Shown here: piece by piece, positions 1 through 6,066 of the stretch
How positions within the stretch are numbered: position 1 is the first letter of the stretch
How the letters are laid out: the number at the start of each line of letters is the position of its first letter
Source of the DNA: Bacteroidales bacterium
GTDB lineage: Bacteria > Bacteroidota > Bacteroidia > Bacteroidales > UBA10428
Direction: 5' to 3'
NCBI GenBank assembly: GCA_016938095.1
Contig: JAFGVG010000422.1
Coordinates: 1 to 6,066, forward strand
Length of the DNA stretch: 6,066 nt
The notes under the pieces: generated by a model
The model's database searches: none
Seen by the model: the letters and a program-made list of their open reading frames with translations, nothing else
Told to the model about the DNA's origin: nothing
Position numbers and translations under genes: made by a program

Positions 1-404
1 GCAACAGGGAGTACAAAAGAATTCTGCTCAAACCAAATGAGAAGGCTGTTTTCGCGCGCGACGCGTTATCGGTGGTAAAGGGGCAGCCTGTTCAGGGAAC
101 TTTAAAACCGATATTGAAAGCCACCATTGCCAAACAACAAGTTGAAGTCACAGAAAGGGACATTGCCTGGAAAAGTGATGTGCTGATATTGAGTAATGAA
201 CCTTTCAGTGAGATTGTAAAAAAGCTGGAAAGGTGGTATAACGTTAGGATCACCATGGATGACGAAGCACTGGGCAACGTGCGGTTTTCCGCCCGGTTTC
301 AGGGCGAATCCATTGCGGATGTGTTGCGTGCTTTAAGCTATACCCAACCATTTACCTACGAGATTAACAAGAACCTTATAACCATACAACATGCTAACCA
401 CTAA
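1..404 (+). CDS. FecR-family anti-sigma factor, C-terminal part (5' end outside window)
   Basis: This is the periplasmic C-terminal part of a FecR-type anti-sigma factor, an inner-membrane protein that holds an ECF sigma factor until a loaded outer-membrane transporter signals to it. The frame is open from base 3 to the TAA at 402-404, giving about 133 visible residues. GTG at 72 is an internal valine codon, not the true start, because the reading frame continues upstream with family-typical sequence. The stretch LLKPNEKAVF (24-53) matches the usual end of the FecR domain. It is followed by a linker, then IAWKSDVLILSNEPFSEIV and LERWYNVRI (about 165-251), the hallmark of the small C-terminal domain (DUF4974) of Bacteroidota FecR proteins. 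The domain ends with YEINKNLITI near the stop. The N-terminal cytoplasmic sigma-binding part and the membrane helix would lie upstream, normally after an ECF sigma gene. The family call is firm. The sigma partner is inferred from the family and is not seen. Confidence 0.9.
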   Translation, partial: NREYKRILLKPNEKAVFARDALSVVKGQPVQGTLKPILKATIAKQQVEVTERDIAWKSDVLILSNEPFSEIVKKLERWYNVRITMDDEALGNVRFSARFQGESIADVLRALSYTQPFTYEINKNLITIQHANH

Positions 405-450
405 AAACTTTTTGCCTATGGGATTATAACCACATTACCAAAAAGAAAGC

Positions 451-471
451 GGGAAATGTTGCAGCATTCCC
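451..471 (+). terminator. Possible weak terminator or leader hairpin between fecR-like gene and susC
   Basis: Bases 451-458 pair with 465-471 as GGG + AATG against CATT + CCC, with A454 bulged and a six-base loop TTGCAG. A T-rich but interrupted run (CTTTATTA, 474-481) follows. It lies 47 bases after the fecR-like stop and 57 bases before the susC start, where a terminator for the regulator unit would be expected. The stem is short and bulged and the U-tract is poor, so it could be a weak terminator, an mRNA leader structure or chance. The rest of 405-527 is AT-rich. I found no good match to the Bacteroidota housekeeping promoter (TTTG, then TAnnTTTG). That would fit an ECF-sigma promoter, whose sequence I cannot recognise here. 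Confidence 0.35.
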
Positions 472-527
472 CACTTTATTAAGCTGTTTAACAAATTATT
501 TCCTAACTCATTAAACAATACAAAGGT

Positions 528-3500
528 ATGAAAATTCTTTCATATTGTCCATTCTTTTGGAAATCCAAAACTTTCCTGATTATGAAAATGACGACCCTGT
601 TGCTTACTGTAAACCTGATGCAGATAGCAGCGACAACCTTCTCACAGAGTACGCGTTTTGACCTTTCTTTTGAACAGACTCCTCTTAAAGAAGCCCTGAC
701 TACTATTGAAAATCAAAGCACATACAAATTCGTGTACCGCGAAAGTGATATTGAAAATAAAACGGTAACGTTAACGGCGAGTGACCTGGAAATTGTTGCG
801 GTGCTCGATGGCTTGCTTTCCAATACCGAGAACCATTACCGAATTCTGGAGAACAACCTGGTAATTATTGCCTCAAACGAAGTGCTCCAGCAAAACCGGA
901 TTACAGGAACCATCACTGATGGTGCTACCGGTGAACCGCTGATTGGTGTAAATGTTTCCATTGAGGGGACACAGGGTGGAACCACAAGTGATGCTTCAGG
1001 TAGGTTCACAATTAACGCTGCACCCGGCGATATGCTTGTTTTTTCCTATATCGGGTACCTCTCAGAAAAAGTTGAAGTTTCGGGTCAGACAGTGATTGAT
1101 ATCAGCATGTCGCCCAATATCCAGGAACTCGATGAAGTGGTGGTTGTAGGATACGGAACGCAACGCAAAAGCGATGTTACTGGTTCGCTGGTAAGGGTAA
1201 CCAACAAAGATCTTCAGTTAAGGCCTGTTTCCAATGCTTTTGAAGCCTTGCAAGGCAAAGCTGCCGGCGTGGATATTACCTCAAACGAACGTCCCGGTGA
1301 AATAGGAACAGTAAGGATCAGAGGTGTCCGGTCACTGGCTACCGATGCTAATAAAAGGATAAATGATCCCTTGTATGTTGTTGACGGGGTGCCTATCATG
1401 TCGTCATCTGGAATTGAAACCTTGAATCCGCGTGATATTGCTTCAGTGGATATTCTTAAAGATGCATCTGCTACGGCTATTTATGGCTCACGCGGAGCAA
1501 ACGGTGTAATTCTTATTACCACAAACCGGGGACAAGCCGGAAAAATGACTTTCAATTACACAGGAAATGTGACTATTGAAAACCTACAAGATAAAGCTGA
1601 GATGATGAATGCCAGCGAATACCTGACCTGGCGCCGGTGGGCATATTACAACATGGATCCGGCAATTTATCCCCGGGGTGACGAACCAACCATGGAAAAT
1701 GACGAACTTATTTTTCTTGCTGAAGCAGATCCATATGCCTGGGCAAATATCATGCAAGGTTGGTCTGGCGGTACATGGGACGCTTCAAGGGTAAAATCAA
1801 CTGACTGGACTGAATATGTAACCCAGACTTCTGTTACCCAGGAACATTCGTTCAGCGCCAGTGGCGGGACAGATAAGCTGCAGGCATATGCATCTTTTGG
1901 CTATCTCGATCAAAACGGAACACAAAGAGGTCAGGAATACGACAGATACAATACTAAGCTGAGCGTTGACATTCAGCCGAACAAATGGTTCTCCCTGGGC
2001 GGTTCAATCAATATTTCCTGGAGTGAACAGGATTATGGCATGTCTACCCTGGGGGCATCTTCTTCCTCGGGTCCGAATAGTATTTATGCTGCTGCGCAAC
2101 GTGTTTATTCCCATGCGGTGCCTTATACCGATGAAGGAGAAATCATTCTCAACCCCGGAGGAGACAGCAATGTATATACAATAATTGATGAATGGGAAAA
2201 ATCTAAGCAACGGCGTCAGATGCTTCGTGGTATGGGAAGTTTTTACGGACAAATGGATATTGGAACCATTTTTAAGCCGCTGGAAGGATTGAAATACCGG
2301 ATAAATTTTGGTCCCGATTACCGTAATTGGCGAGAAGGGGTTTATATTGATGCCAATTCCGTGAACCGGTTGGGTGGCACATCTTATGCGCGTTTGAGAA
2401 ATCAGCGTGATTTTTCCTGGACCCTCGACAATATGATAATTTATAACCGGTTGCTCGGAAAACATAATGTTGGTGTTACCCTGCTGCAGACAGCCTCGTC
2501 GTGGAACATTGAAACAAGTTCCATGGCCGGTGAGAACATTGCAAAGGCATCTTATCTTTGGAATGCTTTCGGAACATTGGATGTTACCGCTTCCGATGCA
2601 AATGTTTCAATTGGTTCAGGTCTTACAGAACGTCAACTGGCATCGTATATGGCACGTTTGAATTATTCATTCAACGATAAATACCTGCTTACCCTTTCTG
2701 CACGCTGGGATGGTGCTTCACAGTTGGCAAGCGGTCATAAATGGTCGTATTTCCCTTCAGCCGCACTAGGTTGGCGCGTTGATCAGGAACAATTTTTGGC
2801 CAATCTATCGTGGATAAGCCAATTGAAATTGCGTGTGGGCGTTGGTGTTACCGGTAATTCGGTGGTTGATCCTTATCAAACATTAGGTGGCATACAGTCA
2901 TTTTTTGTTCCTTTTGGAGGAATGACAAACGAGCAGGCATATACAACTTTTGAGCCAAATTATACATCGTCTGAATACAAAATGGCCAATCTCGAACTGG
3001 GTTGGGAAAATACAACGCAATACAACCTTGGGGTAGATTTTGGCGTATTCAAAAACCGCATTAGCGGTACACTCGATTTTTATACGACACACACAGAAGA
3101 CCTGTTAATGGAGATGAACATTCCTCCGCTAACCGGTTATTCAAAAACCTATGCAAACGTAGGTGAAACAAAAAATAAAGGCGTTGATATATCGCTGAAT
3201 ACTATTAATGTTCAGCTGAACGACTTCCAGTGGTCGACCAATCTGAATGCAGCATGGCAGAAAGATGAGATTGTATCCCTGGCTTATGGTAAAAACGACA
3301 TGGTTGACAATGCCTGGTTTATCGGCGAATCAATTAGCGTGATATATGGTATTGATGCTGATGGACTTTGGAAAGAATCCGATCAGGCCGAGATGGATCA
3401 ATTCAATGCCAATGGCGCTGACTTTGAAGTAGGTAAAGTTAAACCCAGTGATCAAACCGACGATCATATTATCGATTCAGACGACCGGATCATTATTGGC

Positions 3501-3953
3501 AATCGGAGTCCCAGGTGGACAGTCGGGTTTAATAACTTCTTTACTTATAAGGACTTTGAATTGTCGCTTATGCTTTACGGACGATTTGGTTATAAGGTGT
3601 CCACCGGAGGCGAAGGTCAGCTTGGCCGCTATAATCAAAGGAAGATTGATTACTGGACGCCGGAAAACACCGACGCAGATTTTCAGAAGCCAATTTATAA
3701 TGAAGCAGGAGGCGATGCCTATTCATCATTGCTGGGATACCGTTCTGGTTCATTTCTAAAAGTACGCACTATTTCCCTGGGTTATAACCTTAGATCGGCA
3801 TTTGCGCAAAAAATTGGTATTCAGCAAATGAAAATATATGCGCAATTGAAAAACCCGGGTTCGCTCTATTCTGCTATTGAGTGGCTTGACATGGACCTTG
3901 GCGGATCGACTTACAACAAGGGTTTTGTTTTTGGTGTGGATGTAAGCTTCTGA
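528..3953 (+). CDS. SusC/RagA-type TonB-dependent transporter with STN signalling domain
   Basis: Outer-membrane TonB-dependent transporter of 1141 residues, a usual length for SusC proteins. Order of parts: signal peptide about 1-40 (hydrophobic MTTLLLTVNLMQIAATTFSQ at 21-40); STN domain about 43-115, the periplasmic signalling domain; carboxypeptidase-regulatory-like beta-sandwich about 124-198 (ITGTITDGATGEPLIGVNV); TonB box-like segment 200-212 (ELDEVVVVGYGTQ); plug about 214-337 with the family motifs DPLYVVDGVP (280-289) and YGSRGANGVILITT (319-332); then a barrel of about 800 residues ending in phenylalanine (VDVSF), as expected for BamA-dependent assembly. ATG 528 is chosen because a 15-20 residue basic/aromatic leader before the MK-rich hydrophobic core is common in this family; Met19 (ATG 582) is the alternative start. 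No Shine-Dalgarno sequence is present, only an A-rich leader. It pairs with the SusD gene 67 bases downstream. The STN domain and upstream FecR-like gene imply sigma/anti-sigma control. The ligand is probably a glycan but is not determinable. Confidence 0.97.
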   Translation: MKILSYCPFFWKSKTFLIMKMTTLLLTVNLMQIAATTFSQSTRFDLSFEQTPLKEALTTIENQSTYKFVYRESDIENKTVTLTASDLEIVAVLDGLLSNTENHYRILENNLVIIASNEVLQQNRITGTITDGATGEPLIGVNVSIEGTQGGTTSDASGRFTINAAPGDMLVFSYIGYLSEKVEVSGQTVIDISMSPNIQELDEVVVVGYGTQRKSDVTGSLVRVTNKDLQLRPVSNAFEALQGKAAGVDITSNERPGEIGTVRIRGVRSLATDANKRINDPLYVVDGVPIMSSSGIETLNPRDIASVDILKDASATAIYGSRGANGVILITTNRGQAGKMTFNYTGNVTIENLQDKAEMMNASEYLTWRRWAYYNMDPAIYPRGDEPTMENDELIFLAEADPYAWANIMQGWSGGTWDASRVKSTDWTEYVTQTSVTQEHSFSASGGTDKLQAYASFGYLDQNGTQRGQEYDRYNTKLSVDIQPNKWFSLGGSINISWSEQDYGMSTLGASSSSGPNSIYAAAQRVYSHAVPYTDEGEIILNPGGDSNVYTIIDEWEKSKQRRQMLRGMGSFYGQMDIGTIFKPLEGLKYRINFGPDYRNWREGVYIDANSVNRLGGTSYARLRNQRDFSWTLDNMIIYNRLLGKHNVGVTLLQTASSWNIETSSMAGENIAKASYLWNAFGTLDVTASDANVSIGSGLTERQLASYMARLNYSFNDKYLLTLSARWDGASQLASGHKWSYFPSAALGWRVDQEQFLANLSWISQLKLRVGVGVTGNSVVDPYQTLGGIQSFFVPFGGMTNEQAYTTFEPNYTSSEYKMANLELGWENTTQYNLGVDFGVFKNRISGTLDFYTTHTEDLLMEMNIPPLTGYSKTYANVGETKNKGVDISLNTINVQLNDFQWSTNLNAAWQKDEIVSLAYGKNDMVDNAWFIGESISVIYGIDADGLWKESDQAEMDQFNANGADFEVGKVKPSDQTDDHIIDSDDRIIIGNRSPRWTVGFNNFFTYKDFELSLMLYGRFGYKVSTGGEGQLGRYNQRKIDYWTPENTDADFQKPIYNEAGGDAYSSLLGYRSGSFLKVRTISLGYNLRSAFAQKIGIQQMKIYAQLKNPGSLYSAIEWLDMDLGGSTYNKGFVFGVDVSF

Positions 3954-4020
3954 TTCCAGTACCACAAGTCTTTATAAGTTTTAAAACTAATGGAAGTAAA
4001 GTTGCCTTAAAATAAAAGAT

Positions 4021-5973
4021 ATGAATAAGAACAAAAATATAATACTGATACTGCTTGCTTTGTTCATCATAGCAGGTACTTTTTCATGTAGCAAGGATTT
4101 TCTCGATGAGGAACTCTCAACAGCCTATAGCACTCAGTATTTTAAAACCGAAGAAGGTCTTAATGACCTGGCTATTGCACTTTATGCCAACATTCGTTAT
4201 CACTTTGCTTATGAATGGGCATATGGCGTTACCAACTATGGCTGCGACGAGTTTTCGTCCGGCACTGACCTCACCAGCGAAATGTGGAATACTTACGATT
4301 CGCGCCTGGCTCCATACGTTACAGGGGCTGCCAATAAGAACTATCCTTCGCCCTCTCATTTGTGGGACCAAATGTATTATGGCATTAACGAGGCAAATAT
4401 CATTATTGCCAATCAGGATGTTTTTACCGATGAAGACCTGAAGAACAAATGTCTGGGCGAAGCCTATTACCTGCGCGGCTATAACTATCTCCGCCTGGTT
4501 ATGCAGTATGGCGGTGTTGTATTAAAACTTGAGCCTTCCAATACAGTGGAAAGGTATTTTGAACGGAGCTCTGCTGAAGCCTCGGTGGAAAGTCTTGTTG
4601 CCGATTTAAGAAAGGCTTATGAAATGCTTCCCGAAGATGAATGGAGAGGCAAAGGTACTTTTACAAAACCGGCAGCTGCTCATTTTTTGGCAAAAGCTCT
4701 GCTTTTCAGGTGTTCCGAAATAAATGAAGGTTGGAACACTTCCTATAAATCAGCTGATCTGGCGGAAATTATTACACTTTGTGACTACGTAATTGCTGAG
4801 CGTCCCCTGGCTTCTGATTATAGGGCTTTGTGGAACTTTACAGGCGTTGACTGTGAGGCTGAGAAATTGCCCGAGATTTTGATGGCAGCTCAGTTTAACG
4901 GTGATGCATCTACCGAAGGACGTTTTATGAACAGAACATTTTGCTATTTCCCGGCACAATACATGAATCTTCCCTTAATGACGCGAACAATAGCCGGAGG
5001 CCTCGATTTCCAGCGCTGTCGCACAACTGAATATGGCTGTAATGTTTTCGACAGGGTAAACGATTCGCGTTTCTGGAAATCTTTTAAAACCAAATACGTG
5101 GTTAATAACCCCGGCACCAATGAATATGGTATCGAAAGTGGAGATCTGGGTATTATTTACATAGTCAATTCCAGTGACGACTTAAGGTTTGGCGCTGATA
5201 CGCTGGGTAACGGATCCTTTACTTTTGTTGACACTGCCACAGGCAAGGTGGTGCCGAATACATTTGTAAATTATTCCGATGGGGAATGGGTAGGACAAAA
5301 TTGGGGCAATAACCGGTTCGTATCCATTTCAAAATATGAAGATGGTTCCCGTAGTGCTGTAAAAGGCCAGGGCCGGCGCGATGGCGTATTGGCCAGGACC
5401 GGTGAAACATACCTGATTAAAGCAGAAGCACTTGTTCGCCAGGGAAAATACCAGGATGCAATTACTGTAGTTAACCTTTTAAGAGCCCGGGCTCAATATA
5501 CTGAGGGAGAAGACAGGGGACTTCATACAGACGGAAGTAAAGCGGCAAACGGTGGACTTGATGAGTCTTTCGACGGGTATAGTAGTAAGAATTCTTATTA
5601 CGAATCAAATAACATTCCGGCAACAACGGCTGCATCAGATCTTCAGATTGCCTCATATACCACACTTCCTGCGGCGGACGAAGCCATACTGACTAAGCTT
5701 GGAGTAGTTAGTGATTATGATCGTATGTTGCATTTTATTCTAAATGAAAGATCGCGCGAATTATTCGGCGAGTTTCTGCGTTGGGACGATCTGGCTCGTA
5801 CCAAACAATTGGTTTTAAGAGCAAAGGCTTTCAATGCCGAAGCTGCAACCAATGTTGACGATCATCATTGTTTACGGCCCATTCCACAGTCATTTATTGA
5901 CGGTTTATTGAACAATGATGGCTCCAATTTGTCGGACGTACAAAAAGACGCTATGCAAAACCCCGGATATTAG
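4021..5973 (+). CDS. SusD/RagB-family surface lipoprotein
   Basis: Ligand-capturing outer-membrane lipoprotein of 650 residues, at the long end for SusD proteins, expected to form the lid on the SusC barrel encoded just upstream. The N-terminus has basic MNKNKN, a hydrophobic core (IILILLALFIIAG) and a lipobox ending TFSC, with Cys23 as the lipidated residue. The following SKDFLDEE is acidic, as expected for Bacteroidota surface-export signals. The N-terminal SusD-like region spans about 24-230 and includes the TPR-like motif AYYLRGYNYLRLVMQYGG (148-165). The C-terminal RagB/SusD region spans about 285-650, with RTGETYLIKAEALVRQGK (459-476), NERSRELFGEFLRWDDLART (575-594), LRPIPQ (618-623) and the terminal QNPGY. 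Two oddities are a polar stretch of about 80 residues (492-574) between conserved motifs and nine cysteines besides the lipidated one. ATG 4021 starts a perfect lipoprotein signal; the leader AAAATAAAAGAT lacks a Shine-Dalgarno. It is probably cotranscribed with susC. Substrate unknown. Confidence 0.97.
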   Translation: MNKNKNIILILLALFIIAGTFSCSKDFLDEELSTAYSTQYFKTEEGLNDLAIALYANIRYHFAYEWAYGVTNYGCDEFSSGTDLTSEMWNTYDSRLAPYVTGAANKNYPSPSHLWDQMYYGINEANIIIANQDVFTDEDLKNKCLGEAYYLRGYNYLRLVMQYGGVVLKLEPSNTVERYFERSSAEASVESLVADLRKAYEMLPEDEWRGKGTFTKPAAAHFLAKALLFRCSEINEGWNTSYKSADLAEIITLCDYVIAERPLASDYRALWNFTGVDCEAEKLPEILMAAQFNGDASTEGRFMNRTFCYFPAQYMNLPLMTRTIAGGLDFQRCRTTEYGCNVFDRVNDSRFWKSFKTKYVVNNPGTNEYGIESGDLGIIYIVNSSDDLRFGADTLGNGSFTFVDTATGKVVPNTFVNYSDGEWVGQNWGNNRFVSISKYEDGSRSAVKGQGRRDGVLARTGETYLIKAEALVRQGKYQDAITVVNLLRARAQYTEGEDRGLHTDGSKAANGGLDESFDGYSSKNSYYESNNIPATTAASDLQIASYTTLPAADEAILTKLGVVSDYDRMLHFILNERSRELFGEFLRWDDLARTKQLVLRAKAFNAEAATNVDDHHCLRPIPQSFIDGLLNNDGSNLSDVQKDAMQNPGY

Positions 5974-6002
5974 GTCGTTTATCGTTTTGGGTTAATAAGT
6001 GC

Positions 6003-6036
6003 AGAAAGCTGTCCCGCAAGGAGACAGCTTTCTTTT
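6003..6036 (+). terminator. Intrinsic (Rho-independent) terminator after susD
   Basis: Bases 6003-6013 (AGAAAGCTGTC) are perfectly complementary to 6023-6033 (GACAGCTTTCT), an 11-bp stem. The nine-base loop CCGCAAGGA can close further as two C-G pairs around a GCAA tetraloop (GNRA type), leaving A6022 bulged. The T-run TTTT (6033-6036) follows directly. It begins 29 bases after the susD stop, so it most likely ends the susC-susD transcript or reduces read-through to genes downstream of the window. The upstream arm is A-rich (GAAAG), so the hairpin has a weaker U-tract in the opposite direction. Confidence 0.85.
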
Positions 6037-6066
6037 AACACTTTACTGTTGTAAAATATTAAGAAC

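Noticed and set aside
50..66. CG-rich run TTCGCGCGCGACGCG near the left edge
   Set aside because: It is explained by consecutive Ala-Arg-Asp-Ala codons in the fecR-like frame; there is no repeat array or skew change around it.
72..404. GTG at 72 as the start of a short independent gene
   Set aside because: The frame is open to the window edge and upstream codons (LLKPNEKAVF) match the FecR family, so the GTG is internal.
2004..2465. 153-codon open frame on the minus strand inside susC
   Set aside because: It lies wholly antisense to conserved barrel-coding sequence, its translation shows no recognisable domain, and there is no sign of its own leader. It is a shadow of the susC frame.
3977..3988. 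Perfect 12-base palindrome AGTTTTAAAACT between susC and susD
   Set aside because: It is AT-rich with no loop, so it would not form a stable hairpin, and such a palindrome is easily reached by chance in AT-rich spacer DNA. There is no second copy to suggest an operator.
4106..4441. 111-codon + strand frame inside susD
   Set aside because: It overlaps the conserved SusD N-terminal region in another frame and its translation has no family features.
1..6066. Search for CRISPR arrays, tRNA genes, insertion-sequence ends or phage genes
   Set aside because: No regularly spaced repeats, tRNA-like cloverleaf, terminal inverted repeats or transposase/phage motifs were seen; almost all of the window is coding sequence of three recognisable genes.

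Overview
The window is a regulated outer-membrane nutrient-uptake locus of the SusC/SusD type from a member of the Bacteroidota. The taxonomic evidence is the SusC (STN domain + carboxypeptidase-like domain + TonB plug + long beta-barrel) and SusD lipoprotein pair, the FecR-type anti-sigma gene with a Bacteroidota-style C-terminal domain just upstream, and A-rich leaders without Shine-Dalgarno sequences before both start codons. Protein style suggests Bacteroidales or a relative, but genus cannot be read from the sequence. All genes are on the + strand.

Layout: (1) 1-404, the 3' end of a fecR-like anti-sigma gene whose beginning lies upstream of the window. (2) 405-527, a 123-base intergenic leader with a modest hairpin (451-471) and no convincing Bacteroidota -33/-7 promoter. 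(3) 528-3953, a complete susC-like TonB-dependent transporter gene with an N-terminal signalling (STN) domain. (4) 3954-4020, a 67-base spacer. (5) 4021-5973, a complete susD-like surface lipoprotein gene. (6) 5974-6066, a 3' region holding a strong intrinsic terminator (6003-6036).

Expected working, inferred from family knowledge: SusD sits on the cell surface as a lid over the SusC barrel and captures a ligand, usually a glycan fragment. SusC imports it using TonB energy. Ligand-loaded SusC presents its periplasmic STN domain to the FecR-type protein, which releases an ECF sigma factor (gene presumably just upstream, not seen) that transcribes susC-susD. No glycoside hydrolase, sulfatase, lyase or peptidase is in the window, so the substrate cannot be assigned.

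I found no clearly undescribed system. The points most worth a second look are the visible similarity between the FecR C-terminal domain and the SusC STN domain, a degenerate EF-hand-like loop in the SusC barrel, a long polar insertion and many cysteines in SusD, and the terminator placed directly after susD.
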